A stretch of 13,350 nucleotides of DNA from JAZQQB01 sp045628865 (lineage in GTDB: Bacteria; Bacillota; Clostridia; Lachnospirales; Lachnospiraceae). The stretch covers positions 1 to 13,350 of the forward strand of contig JAZQQB010000070.1 of NCBI GenBank assembly GCA_045628865.1, in the 5' to 3' direction. The notes under the pieces are model-generated. The model made no database searches. It saw nothing but the letters and a program-made list of their open reading frames with translations, and had not been told where the DNA came from. This document shows, piece after piece, positions 1 to 6,130 of this stretch. Numbering within the stretch: the stretch's first letter is position 1; each line of letters opens with the position of its first letter. A program made the translations under genes and the position numbers.

Positions 1-79
1 TGATTCTTCTACCACTGGCGCTTCGACTGTCACTGGAGCCTCTTCTGGCATTGATTCTTCTACCACTGGCGCTTCGACT
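1..79 (-). repeat. 51-nt in-frame coding repeat at the window edge
   Basis: Bases 1-28 recur exactly at 52-79, giving a 51-nt (17-codon) period inside the acidic repeat protein. The repeat may continue beyond the left edge. Its period is different from the 36-nt repeat further right in the same gene. Confidence 0.8.
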
Positions 80-807
80 ACTGGCATTTCTTCTATTACT
101 TCAGGTTCTTCAACTACTGATGTTTCTTCACTTGACATTCCAAATAGCGCTTCGATTTCTTCTGCTGTCATTCCTTGATTTGAATTGTCTGACGCTGGGC
201 TCACCTCTGGCATTGGTTCCTCGACCGTCACTGATTCCTCTTCTGGCATTGATTCTTCCTCTACCACTGGTTCAACAATTGGTACAGACTCTTCCTCTAC
301 CACTGGTTCAACAATTGGTACAGACTCTTCCTCTACCACTGGTTCTTCGACTACTACTAATTCCTCTATAACTGCTGACTCTTCAATTGGCGCAGATTCA
401 TCTGTATTCTGTGCAAGGATCTCGCTATCTAAATCTGTATCATCAACCCCCACACCCTGTTCTTCCAGAGTCTTAACCATACTTTCTAATAATCCATTAC
501 TCTCATCCAACATATCATTGATACTTTTGGTCACTTTCTCCTCAAGCATCTCTTCTGTAAGAATTTCTTCTTTCAACGTATCGGTTCCAAAAAAATCTGT
601 AAATGATTCTTCTCCTACCTGTAATCCACTACTGTCAACCTGATCTGATGATGTTTCCACATTTTCTCTGGCAATCTGCTCTGGCTCATCAAAACGAACC
701 GGCGAATCTGTTATTTCTCCAGTTTTCATCCCATCTATGCTATTTTCCGGCTTTGGTTCTGCCGCATCACGCAATAACTGATCTAGATATTCTTCCCGTG
801 AATCCAT
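1..807 (-). CDS. Acidic repeat protein with FliM-like peptide, N-terminal part (runs off left edge)
   Basis: The reading frame opens at ATG 807 and stays open for 269 codons to base 1, so the C-terminus lies outside the window. The start is supported by an AGGGGG ribosome binding site 8 bases upstream. Residues 1-135 are polar and acidic, with a probable helical stretch at about 78-118. From about 136 the chain is a Glu/Val/Pro/Ser repeat: a 12-residue unit (EEESVPIVEPVV) occurs at 159-170 and 171-182 with a partial third copy, and a 17-residue unit starts at 245 and recurs at 262. Between the repeats, residues 213-222 read MTAEEIEALF. This resembles the N-terminal peptide of FliM and FliY (consensus near LSQDEIDALL), which in those proteins binds CheY-phosphate. 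No signal peptide or membrane segment is visible. I do not recognise the family. A long flexible linker ahead of an unseen C-terminal domain is the simplest reading. Plus-strand frames here are products of the repeats. Confidence 0.85.
   Translation of the reverse strand, partial: MDSREEYLDQLLRDAAEPKPENSIDGMKTGEITDSPVRFDEPEQIARENVETSSDQVDSSGLQVGEESFTDFFGTDTLKEEILTEEMLEEKVTKSINDMLDESNGLLESMVKTLEEQGVGVDDTDLDSEILAQNTDESAPIEESAVIEELVVVEEPVVEEESVPIVEPVVEEESVPIVEPVVEEESMPEEESVTVEEPMPEVSPASDNSNQGMTAEEIEALFGMSSEETSVVEEPEVIEEMPVVEAPVVEESMPEEAPVTVEAPVVEES
254..345 (-). repeat. 36-nt exact tandem repeat, about 2.6 copies, in-frame
   Basis: The unit at 254-289 is repeated exactly at 290-325, and a 20-nt partial copy follows at 326-345. 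Thirty-six bases equal 12 codons, so copy-number changes keep the frame. Exact identity between copies points to recent expansion by slippage or unequal recombination. Confidence 0.9.
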
Positions 808-874
808 TTTGTAGCCCCCTGCTTCTATGTATTCCCATCTTTGTTCCACATTTTCAGCTCTTATCTACCTGGCT

Positions 875-1013
875 ATTACAACATTTTGAAATTATCGGAC
901 TAGTACTGTTGTAATTTTCCACTATCAAATCCTTATAATTTCCTATTCTTCTGAATTATTACAACTGCCACACCTGCGGTCCGCCATAAGCTCATTTGGG
1001 CACAAGTACTCAG
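875..1013 (-). promoter_or_regulatory. Candidate structured 5' leader of the acidic repeat protein gene
   Basis: The promoter at 1026-1054 would give a leader of about 210 nt before the ATG at 807. Its first part (1013-961) is a GC-rich patch in otherwise AT-rich DNA. Read on the minus strand, GTTGTAAT (965-958) is followed by ATTACAACA (915-907) and then TGTTGTAAT (883-875). The middle segment can pair with the first (8 bp) or the third (9 bp) but not both. That layout resembles a switching leader. I could not match it to a known riboswitch class, and no U-run follows the last stem, so a direct terminator mechanism is not evident. Confidence 0.4.
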
Positions 1014-1025
1014 TCTTTTATAATA

Positions 1026-1054
1026 ATTTTAACACAATTTACGTGATTTCACAA
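1026..1054 (-). promoter_or_regulatory. Sigma-70-type promoter for the acidic repeat protein gene
   Basis: Minus-strand TTGTGA (1054-1049) and TAAAAT (1031-1026) are separated by exactly 17 bases. They match the consensus hexamers at 4/6 and 5/6 positions. The start of transcription would fall near 1019, just ahead of the GC-rich leader patch. Confidence 0.6.
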
Positions 1055-1199
1055 ACTTTTTTAACATTTTTTGCAAAAACATCTACATTTTCCTCTGTTT
1101 TCTAGTTTTTAAGGTACAAAATCTGATTTTGGTTCTACATGTCCTATTTTTCTGTCTCATCTTTTTTTGGACACAAAATGCTATCTCTACTCTCCGTAT

Positions 1200-1252
1200 C
1201 ACCAAAAGCAAGTCAAAGGGTATCGCTTCGCGATACTAGCCTAGCTTTGGCA
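1200..1252. repeat. Imperfect cruciform element in the intergenic region
   Basis: A perfect 7-bp stem, GTATCGC / GCGATAC around a TTC loop (1219-1235), sits inside a weaker outer stem formed by ACCAAAAGC on the left and GCTTTGG on the right. It has no U-tract on either strand, so it is not a classical terminator. It may belong to a dispersed family of intergenic hairpins; this could not be tested here. Confidence 0.5.
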
Positions 1253-1610
1253 CCACGTAAACTCATGAACAGCTTGAGTCATTTTTGTATTTTCCAACCA
1301 TTTTATAAAACAATATGAGTGTTTTTGCCCTCTTTACGTTTTCCCCACCATTGATTTTCTGGAAAAAATGAGGGTTTTTTACGTTTTTCTTATTTCCTCA
1401 CCATATCTTATAACGCAATATGAGTGGTTTTAGCCTTTTTCGCGTTTTCCCTCCATCTATTATTAGGAAAAAGTGAAAGTTTTTTTCGATTTTCGCGTTT
1501 TACCATCACGTTTTAAAAAGCAAAATGAATGGTTTTGTCGCTATTTGTAATTTCCCATCATATTCTATTCTAAAATACACCTGTGGATACTACAAAAATA
1601 TAGTTTGCCC
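1250..1610. repeat. Degenerate tandem repeat array, period about 52 nt
   Basis: The anchor CCAT (ATGG on the minus strand) preceded by TTTTCC-like bases recurs with its T at 1301, 1351, 1404, 1456, 1506 and 1558, giving spacings of 50, 53, 52, 50 and 52. A second anchor, ATGAG or a close variant, recurs in step at about 1315, 1368, 1420, 1473 and 1525. Alternate copies resemble each other more (CAATATGAGTG type against GGAAAAAATGAGG type), giving a higher-order unit of about 103 nt. A weaker copy precedes the array near 1250, and decayed copies may follow to about 1675. Minus-strand reading frames starting at each ATGG are short (32 codons or fewer), so I do not call genes here. Confidence 0.7.
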
Positions 1611-1757
1611 ACATTTAAACATAGATTTTTATTTGTGAACACGAATTTCCCTCTATATTTATTCCTTTTTCCATCATAAAATAAGTGCAAAGCACTCTTT
1701 CGCGCCCAAGAGGTTGCGTAAGCAATATATACCTTTCCGCGCCTTGCGCACCCGGAG

Positions 1758-1799
1758 CTTTTATTTGAAGAAATTCGAAGAATTTCCTCAAATAAAAAG
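1758..1799. repeat. Long imperfect inverted repeat next to the sir2-like terminator
   Basis: TTTTATTTGA (1759-1768) pairs with TCAAATAAAA (1788-1797), and GAAATTC (1770-1776) pairs with GAATTTC (1780-1786) around a GAA loop, with one mismatch between the two stems. The flanking DNA (1681-1757) holds further small palindromes, such as AGTGC-AAA-GCACT. The right arm overlaps the U-tail of the terminator at 1791-1828, so the two structures share bases. Confidence 0.6.
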
Positions 1800-1828
1800 A
1801 GATTTGTGACTGATTATCACAAATCTCT
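1791..1828 (-). terminator. Intrinsic terminator of the Sir2-like gene
   Basis: Bases 1798-1809 and 1817-1828 form a perfect 12-bp stem with a 7-base loop. On the minus strand it is followed by TTTTTATTT. It lies 16 bases past the TAG stop at 1844-1846. Confidence 0.9.
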
Positions 1829-1843
1829 GCATCTGACTTTTTC

Positions 1844-2635
1844 CTATTCCATTTTCTTTTTTAATTGTTCAAGAAACTCAAATGGGCTTTGTTCAATTCC
1901 CTTTCCACGGCCTTCCGATTGTTCTGATAGTTGGAATACCGATCTGTTCACACGATAAAATACACTCTTTTTGTTAAACATAGATGTTTTTTCAAAAGCA
2001 AATCGAATCACAGACGGATATAACATACCTACACCAAGCTCTAAAATTACAAGCTTTCGATTCACAGTCTTTTGAAGCCATCCTGAATATTTTTGCCAGT
2101 CTGTTAAGTAGCCTTTTTCATCATACTTTTCTTCATAAATGGTATTGAAAACATAGTAGGAATTACATTTTTCACATCTCGGTCTTTCCACCATAGACAA
2201 TCCATGGGTATGAATAAACATTTCCCTTGTTACCGCGTTGGCAACTGGTTCTCCATACTCAACCTCAGCACCACAATTATCCTCACACTGCATCTTATAA
2301 AAAGAACCACATGGGGTAACAATTTTGTCCTGGTCTAACCTAGAACTTCGAATCAGATCATCTGCACTTGTTGATACGATGAAATAATCCTTATCCTTTA
2401 GTATATCAGCCAAATCATCATATGCTCTCTGTTGTTCTTCAAACGTATTATTTCTCAAATAATCATGGATCAAATAAGAGGACACCCATTGGTTCTCTTC
2501 ACTTTCATCCATTGCCTTCAACAAATTTCTATATTTAGGGACATTGCGGATTTCCTGAAAATCAACTTGAAATTCCTCCCCGATTCCAACTAATACATAA
2601 TCTGCCTCTTCTATTTTTTCAATCAATTCCTTCAT
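1844..2635 (-). CDS. Divergent Sir2-like (sirtuin-fold) protein
   Basis: A 263-residue cytoplasmic protein resembling sirtuins, which use NAD to deacylate or ADP-ribosylate proteins. Visible sirtuin features: an N-terminal Rossmann-like strand (ADYVLVGIG, about 11-19), a TSADD segment (about 89-93) where sirtuins have TTNxDH, two zinc-type pairs (C117/C121 and C154/C157), and ELGVGMLYPS (about 199-208) like the second nucleotide-binding region. Key residues are missing. The GAGxSxxSG loop reads GIGEEFQVD, and the catalytic histidine position appears to be Cys109 in TPCGSF. The best match I recall is the macrodomain-associated (class M) branch, but no macrodomain or lipoyl-carrier gene is adjacent. 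I place the start at ATG 2635, which has AGAGAAAG 7 bases upstream, rather than at the TTG two codons earlier. The gene is a single transcription unit with its own promoter and terminator. Its activity is uncertain; it could be a non-catalytic NAD or nucleotide sensor. Confidence 0.8.
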   Translation of the reverse strand: MKELIEKIEEADYVLVGIGEEFQVDFQEIRNVPKYRNLLKAMDESEENQWVSSYLIHDYLRNNTFEEQQRAYDDLADILKDKDYFIVSTSADDLIRSSRLDQDKIVTPCGSFYKMQCEDNCGAEVEYGEPVANAVTREMFIHTHGLSMVERPRCEKCNSYYVFNTIYEEKYDEKGYLTDWQKYSGWLQKTVNRKLVILELGVGMLYPSVIRFAFEKTSMFNKKSVFYRVNRSVFQLSEQSEGRGKGIEQSPFEFLEQLKKKME

Positions 2636-2680
2636 GAGCAATCTTTCTCTTATCTTTCTATCATATTTTCCACATGAAAA

Positions 2681-2709
2681 ACTATATCAGAAACCACTCG
2701 CAAACTCAA
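2681..2709 (-). promoter_or_regulatory. Sigma-70-type promoter of the Sir2-like gene
   Basis: Minus-strand TTGAGT (2709-2704) and TATAGT (2686-2681) are separated by exactly 17 bases. They match the consensus at 4/6 and 5/6. The predicted start lies about 40 bases before the ATG at 2635. Confidence 0.65.
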
Positions 2710-2716
2710 GAGTGGT
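2693..2716. promoter_or_regulatory. Inverted repeat overlapping the -35 box: candidate operator
   Basis: ACCACTC (2693-2699) and GAGTGGT (2710-2716) form a perfect 7-bp inverted repeat with a 10-base centre that contains the -35 hexamer. No gene reads in from the left on the plus strand, which argues against a terminator and favours a regulator-binding site. The binding protein is unknown. Confidence 0.45.
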
Positions 2717-2765
2717 ATTTTTATAAGAAATCATCTTCAAGTTAATCAACGTATTTCCTCAATTG

Positions 2766-2792
2766 AAAAAAAGGCACTTTAAAAGCGCCTTT
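2766..2792 (-). terminator. Intrinsic terminator of cheV
   Basis: On the minus strand, GGCGCTT and AAGTGCC pair across a 3-base loop, with one G-U wobble and three flanking A-U pairs, and a run of seven T follows. The wobble is tolerated only in the minus-strand RNA, which fixes the orientation. It lies about 100 bases after the cheV stop. Confidence 0.8.
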
Positions 2793-2894
2793 CTTTCAAA
2801 CAAAATAGTTATTCCACATATAAAATTGGCATCTAAACAACAATTGCCAATTATACACCAAAACAATAACCCGGAAATAATCCTTCCAACTCAC

Positions 2895-3812
2895 TTACTT
2901 CGCTACTTTGTCATCTTCGATATGAACAAGCTTATCAACGATTTCAACCAGGGATGCCATCTCTGGTTTAGAAATCTGGGCATCTGCACCGAGGGCTTCA
3001 CCTTTCTTTCTCATTTCTTCATTTACCAAAGATGAGAAAATGATAACTGGAATATCCTGGGTTTCCTTACTACTCTTTACCAGCTTTGTTAATCTATGTC
3101 CATCCATAAGCGGCATCTCAATATCAGTGATCAGCAACTGGCAATGATCCTTTAAGCTGTTCTTTTCAATACAGCTTTCAATAGTATCCCAAGCCTGCTG
3201 TCCATTTTCTGTAGAGATAACATTGCTATATCCTGCACGTTTCAAGGATTCTACGATCATCTTGTTCAAAAGAACGGAATCTTCTGCCAACATGATCGGA
3301 ACCTCGCTACGCTCACGAGGACCCATTGCTGAAAAATCAGCAACCTTAAGTCCTGTTTCGGGATTGATATCGGATACAATCTTTTCAAAGTCAAGAATCG
3401 TAATCAATCTCTCATCAAATTTGATGATACCTGTAGATACACTATTGTCAACACTATTTACAGTTTCACTTGGTTTGATGATCTCTGACCAGGAAATACG
3501 ATGGATACCAACAACAGAATCTACATGAAAAGCAATATCCAATTTATTGAAATTGGTGATGATAAACATGCCACCAACATCGTGTTTTCCTTTTCCAAGA
3601 CAGTTCATTAAATCTATCGCAGTAATGAGTTTGTCACGTGGCATAAAGATACCCTCTACACTCGGATGTGAGTTAGGCATTTCTGTAATTGGCTCATATG
3701 GAATAATTTCACGAATCTTGGCAACATTAATTCCATAGTTCTGATTTGCCACTTCAAATTCAAGTACTTCTAATTCATTCGTTCCATTCTCTAATAAAAT
3801 ATTTGTATCCAT
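2895..3812 (-). CDS. cheV: Chemotaxis coupling protein CheV (CheW + receiver)
   Basis: A 305-residue cytoplasmic protein that links chemoreceptors to the kinase CheA and adjusts signalling through phosphorylation of its own receiver domain. The CheW-like domain spans about 13-150 (LEFEVANQNYGINVAKIREI at its start). The receiver domain spans about 171-297, with acidic pocket E177-D178, phosphoacceptor D230 (in LLITDIEMP), Ser260/Ser261 and Lys282 (in ISKPE) all present, so it should be phosphorylatable. The length is typical for CheV. The ribosome binding site is modest (GGGA about 10 bases before ATG). The gene is flanked by its own promoter and terminator, so it is not co-transcribed with the sugar importer upstream, but it implies a motile cell. 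No other chemotaxis gene lies in the window. Confidence 0.95.
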   Translation of the reverse strand: MDTNILLENGTNELEVLEFEVANQNYGINVAKIREIIPYEPITEMPNSHPSVEGIFMPRDKLITAIDLMNCLGKGKHDVGGMFIITNFNKLDIAFHVDSVVGIHRISWSEIIKPSETVNSVDNSVSTGIIKFDERLITILDFEKIVSDINPETGLKVADFSAMGPRERSEVPIMLAEDSVLLNKMIVESLKRAGYSNVISTENGQQAWDTIESCIEKNSLKDHCQLLITDIEMPLMDGHRLTKLVKSSKETQDIPVIIFSSLVNEEMRKKGEALGADAQISKPEMASLVEIVDKLVHIEDDKVAK

Positions 3813-3864
3813 ACTTAAATATTCCCGACCTTTCTACAATATAAGGTTTCCGATAATTACATTT

Positions 3865-3893
3865 ATTGTATCATCCATTCATCTTTTTTGCAA
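3865..3893 (-). promoter_or_regulatory. Sigma-70-type promoter of cheV
   Basis: Minus-strand TTGCAA (3893-3888) and TACAAT (3870-3865) are separated by 17 bases. They match the consensus at 4/6 and 5/6. The transcript would start near 3858, about 45 bases before the cheV ATG. I see no convincing sigma-28 (flagellar) promoter here. Confidence 0.65.
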
Positions 3894-3989
3894 TAAGTTG
3901 TTTGGTTATTTTTATTTTTGTCTGAATATTTAGTACATTTTCAAAAAAACTACGGTAAACCACTCTCCATTTAAATAATCGTAATCGAT

Positions 3990-5009
3990 TCAATACTTTC
4001 GATCTGATATCAGCTCACTTGCTTCATCTGAGGTAATGATTTCCTCTTCCACATACACAATCTTTTCTGGCGTTTCTCCGCGTTCCATTTGCTGGATAAT
4101 ATCACTTACCAATTGACCTGTTAATGGATTACATTCAACAGAAACATTCAGATTTCCTTTGATCATCTCAATAAGTGCTGCATGAACTGCGTCAAAGGAA
4201 ACAATAATGATATCCCCTTCTGGTCCACAGGTTAATCCTGCTTCTTCAATAGCATGAATTGCGCCAAAAGTCATGTTATCATTTTCACTGATCACAACAT
4301 CAATATCATCGTACTGGGTCAAAAAGTATTCCATAACCTCTTGCCCTTTTGCCTGTGTAAAATCCCCATCCATCATATCAATCATATTCCAGTTGGGATG
4401 ATTTTTCAGTACACTATCAAACCCCTCTGTTCGCCCAATCTGAGCTGAAGCTCCTGTGGTTCCTTGCAGGGTTACAATATTGATCTCATCCCTGCTTCGT
4501 CCTGTTTCTCGAAGATATGATGCTAACCATATACCTGCTTCTTTTCCTTCTCTTTCAAAATCAGATCCTACCCAGCATGTATATAAACTATCATCAGATA
4601 CATCTACCATTCGGTCAATCAAAATAACAGGAATTCCAGCATTTTTGGCTTCCTGTAAAACAGCATCCCATCCACTTTCTACAATGGGTGCACATACGAT
4701 ATAGTCCACATCCTGTAAAATAAATTCACGGATTGCTTTTAACTGACTCTCCTGCTTCTGCTGTGCATCCACATAGATCATGTAATAGCCATTCTGTTCT
4801 GTGAATGCTTTTTGTAAAGACTGTGTATTAGCGACACGCCAATCAGATTCTGCTCCTACCTGCACAACTCCTACCACAATCAAATCCTCATCAATGGTAT
4901 CCTCCATAGAAACCTCCACAACTTCCTTCCCTGAAGAATGACCTGCCCATATTATGACTAACAAAAGTGCTGCTACCACAGCGATTATTCCAACCACATT
5001 TTTCTTCAT
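3990..5009 (-). CDS. Membrane-anchored YtfQ-like sugar-binding protein (second receptor)
   Basis: A 339-residue periplasmic-binding-protein-fold (Peripla_BP_4, ribose/galactofuranose type) protein. Residues 4-22 form one hydrophobic segment followed by a polar, acidic linker (about 23-43). No cysteine is available for a lipobox, so it is probably held by an uncleaved signal anchor with the sugar domain outside. Family motifs shared with the first receptor include VGxESDWR, DVDYI, GWDxVL, IDR, GSTGASAxIGRT-like and SGDFTQA-like segments, and ECNPL. The two proteins are clearly related but divergent. I prefer ATG 5009, which has GGAG 6-7 bases upstream, over ATG 5021, which has only a weak site. 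It is the last gene of the importer cluster and is separated from yjfF by a terminator-like hairpin. It may be a back-up receptor or, by analogy with the anchored XylFII protein that partners LytS in Clostridium beijerinckii, a sensory partner of the upstream kinase. That role is inference. Confidence 0.9.
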   Translation of the reverse strand: MKKNVVGIIAVVAALLLVIIWAGHSSGKEVVEVSMEDTIDEDLIVVGVVQVGAESDWRVANTQSLQKAFTEQNGYYMIYVDAQQKQESQLKAIREFILQDVDYIVCAPIVESGWDAVLQEAKNAGIPVILIDRMVDVSDDSLYTCWVGSDFEREGKEAGIWLASYLRETGRSRDEINIVTLQGTTGASAQIGRTEGFDSVLKNHPNWNMIDMMDGDFTQAKGQEVMEYFLTQYDDIDVVISENDNMTFGAIHAIEEAGLTCGPEGDIIIVSFDAVHAALIEMIKGNLNVSVECNPLTGQLVSDIIQQMERGETPEKIVYVEEEIITSDEASELISDRKY

Positions 5010-5056
5010 GATAATCTCCATTTCACTTACGAAATTCAGAGTATTCCCCTCCGTTA

Positions 5057-5091
5057 GAAAAAGGTCGAATGTTCATCATCCGACCTTTTTC
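5057..5091 (-). terminator. Terminator-like hairpin between yjfF and the second receptor gene
   Basis: Bases 5057-5067 and 5081-5091 form a perfect 11-bp stem (GAAAAAGGTCG on the left) with a 13-base loop. The A/T-rich base supplies a T5 tract on the minus strand. It starts 28 bases after the yjfF stop and precedes a GGAGGGG stretch. I see no strong promoter between it and the downstream gene, so partial read-through is likely. Confidence 0.7.
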
Positions 5092-5119
5092 TTTTCACTT
5101 TAAGAGTATATCATACTAT

Positions 5120-6130
5120 TTATTTCTTTGCATTCTTAATCATTGCAAATACACTCTGCAAGATAATAAAGAAACATAACAAAGCAGAAACTGCAATGTT
5201 TGACCATGAACTGGCAAGTTTACCATTGGTTTTTACCAAAGTTGAAATGGTACCATTGATCAATACACCAAAGAAAGAACCAATAACATTACCAACACCA
5301 CCTGTTAGAAGGGTTCCACCAATAACTGATGATGCGATTGCATTCATTTCCAAGCCCTTTGCCTGCTGCACATTACCAGACATAGTATTCAAACAGTAAC
5401 AAATACCTCCAACAGAGCACAAAAATGATGATAATACATAAGCTTTACATTTAATCTTCTTGCAATCAAGACCCATCATGCTAGCAGAAGCTTCACTTCC
5501 ACCAATGGCATACAGGCTTCTTCCAAATTTTGTATAACGAAGCATCAAAAAGATCAGTAAAAGCACCAACAATGCAACAACAACTGTGATACGAATATAT
5601 GGAACCTGATATACACCCTTTCTGTTTACATATCCGCCAAAAGGAATATCAATTCTTAAGTTAGAAAGACCCTTAAACCATGCATTCTCAATCTTTACCT
5701 GATCAGTACAGATCACTGCTGTCATACCTCTGGCAAAAAACATACCTGCCATGGTTACAATAAATGGCTGGATTTCCAAATATCCAATGAGATAGCCCTG
5801 TACCAGACCAAACAAAAGCCCAATGACCAAAACAAGAATGATCAAAACAATTGGGTTCCAATGCCATTTTTCCATACCAACAGACAAAAGCATACAGTCC
5901 AGTGCGATCAAGGAACCAACCGAAATATTAATACCACCTGTTAACATGATGCAGGTCATACCACAGGTTACACAAATAAGACCAGCATTATTGATCAAAA
6001 TATTTAAAAAAGTCTGTAAATGAGCAAAACCTTTATCTTCATAAACCTGACATCCAATCAGATACATGATAAAAAACAATGCAATTGTAATAAAAAGCAG
6101 CAACGTATTTGAATTCAACTTCTTTTTCAT
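5120..6130 (-). CDS. yjfF: Sugar ABC transporter permease, YjfF type
   Basis: A 336-residue inner-membrane permease of the BPD_transp_2 (RbsC-like) family, with about eight to ten hydrophobic segments. The family signature GGINISVGS is at 65-73. The cytoplasmic loop that contacts the ATPase lies around GGSEASASMMGLD (210-222). Its start overlaps the ytfT stop by one base (TAATG), and it has a near-perfect site (GGAGGTGATCA) at the end of ytfT, indicating translational coupling. In E. coli, YtfT and YjfF form the heterodimeric channel of the galactofuranose importer. The tandem pair of permeases here, in the same order, supports the same arrangement. Confidence 0.93.
   Translation of the reverse strand: MKKKLNSNTLLLFITIALFFIMYLIGCQVYEDKGFAHLQTFLNILINNAGLICVTCGMTCIMLTGGINISVGSLIALDCMLLSVGMEKWHWNPIVLIILVLVIGLLFGLVQGYLIGYLEIQPFIVTMAGMFFARGMTAVICTDQVKIENAWFKGLSNLRIDIPFGGYVNRKGVYQVPYIRITVVVALLVLLLIFLMLRYTKFGRSLYAIGGSEASASMMGLDCKKIKCKAYVLSSFLCSVGGICYCLNTMSGNVQQAKGLEMNAIASSVIGGTLLTGGVGNVIGSFFGVLINGTISTLVKTNGKLASSWSNIAVSALLCFFIILQSVFAMIKNAKK

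Noticed and set aside
51..643. Plus-strand open frames, one Leu/Pro-rich and one Ser/Thr-rich
   Set aside because: They are antisense images of the in-frame 36-nt and 51-nt repeats of the minus-strand acidic protein. That protein has a proper start and ribosome binding site and stays open for 269 codons.
1456..1506. Small basic ORF (about 32 codons, minus strand, ATG at 1506) crossing two repeat units
   Set aside because: There is no clear ribosome binding site, the frame closes early in neighbouring repeat units, and the sequence is explained by the repeat itself.
1250..1610. CRISPR array
   Set aside because: The copies are degenerate along their whole length, and there is no alternation of identical repeats with unique spacers. 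No cas gene is nearby.
2763..3035. Plus-strand 90-codon frame
   Set aside because: It begins at TTG inside the cheV terminator and runs antisense to the 3' end of cheV, whose domains and motifs are unmistakable. No ribosome binding site was seen.
3894..3989. Terminator after the second receptor gene
   Set aside because: Only a 5-bp AATCG/CGATT stem and an 8-base palindrome followed by T7 are visible. This is too weak to annotate with confidence.
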